This document shows, piece by piece, positions 20,944 through 20,978 of a DNA stretch of 20,978 nt. Where the stretch lies: IMG/VR virus record IMGVR_UViG_3300032278_000149, positions 1 to 20,978 of that record; one strand, 5' to 3'. The notes below the pieces were generated by a model. That model was not told where the DNA came from, did no database searches, and saw only the letters and a program-made list of their open reading frames with translations. The first letter of the stretch is position 1, and every line of letters begins with the position of its first letter. The DNA is from a virus. The translations under genes and the position numbers were made by a program.

Positions 20944-20978
20944 GTTTCCCTCGAAAGTTCCGTGAATTTATGCGCGGC

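Noticed and set aside
1-20978. CRISPR arrays, tRNAs, integrase, insertion sequences
   Set aside because: No spaced repeats, cloverleaf-like sequences, recombinase motifs or transposase genes were found, so lysogeny cannot be argued from this window.

Overview
This window is part of the genome of a tailed, siphovirus-like double-stranded DNA phage or prophage. It carries an almost complete HK97-type head and tail module on the minus strand, read from right to left: small and large terminase, portal, prohead protease, HK97-fold capsid, connector and closure proteins, tail terminator, tail tube, tail chaperones, a short tape measure and distal tail proteins. I see no integrase, attachment site, tRNA or host housekeeping gene, so lytic phage and prophage cannot be told apart. 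Several proteins (a Cys-rich tail protein starting MPFKKNNPGC, a trypsin-like protease with a collagen-like stretch, a small YVAVQIVP/GPRS protein) remind me of planctomycete phages and prophages. That host guess is from memory and is weak.

Layout. (1) Bases 1-3861, minus strand: an early or accessory operon with a conserved early protein (possibly recombination), a staphylococcal-nuclease-like enzyme, a helicase-loader-like protein, a PD-(D/E)XK-like nuclease, a secreted serine protease with a collagen-like segment, three small proteins (one membrane-anchored) and the start of a probable fibre or adhesin gene cut by the left edge. (2) Bases 3862-4454: the control region. A near-consensus leftward promoter feeds directly into a leader with two overlapping, competing hairpins, the second followed by ten T, which looks like a transcription attenuator. 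A small membrane protein, a leftward terminator-like hairpin and a rightward promoter with a palindromic operator follow. (3) Bases 4455-5616, plus strand: three small genes ending with an HTH protein, with strong hairpins after the first two. (4) Bases 5592-20943, minus strand: the late structural operon, densely packed with ATGA, GTGA, TTGA and TGATG overlaps.

The most unusual part is a set of non-structural genes threaded between the head genes: an SpsF-like cytidylyltransferase and a NeuB/SpsE-like sialic-acid-type synthase (between terminase and portal), a PAPS-type sulfotransferase (between protease and capsid) and a Rossmann-like protein with a motif resembling sialyltransferase/DUF115 families (just after the capsid gene). 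Together they suggest that a nonulosonic acid is made, CMP-activated and transferred, perhaps with sulfation, in step with virion assembly. This is inference from families and context.

The sequence also shows a canonical -1 frameshift site (A AAA AAC) that would fuse the two tail chaperone frames, an in-frame UGA at codon 12 of a tail gene followed by a SECIS-like hairpin, a three-tier nested inverted repeat filling the gap in front of the capsid gene, and an overlooked 46-residue membrane protein between the synthase and portal genes.
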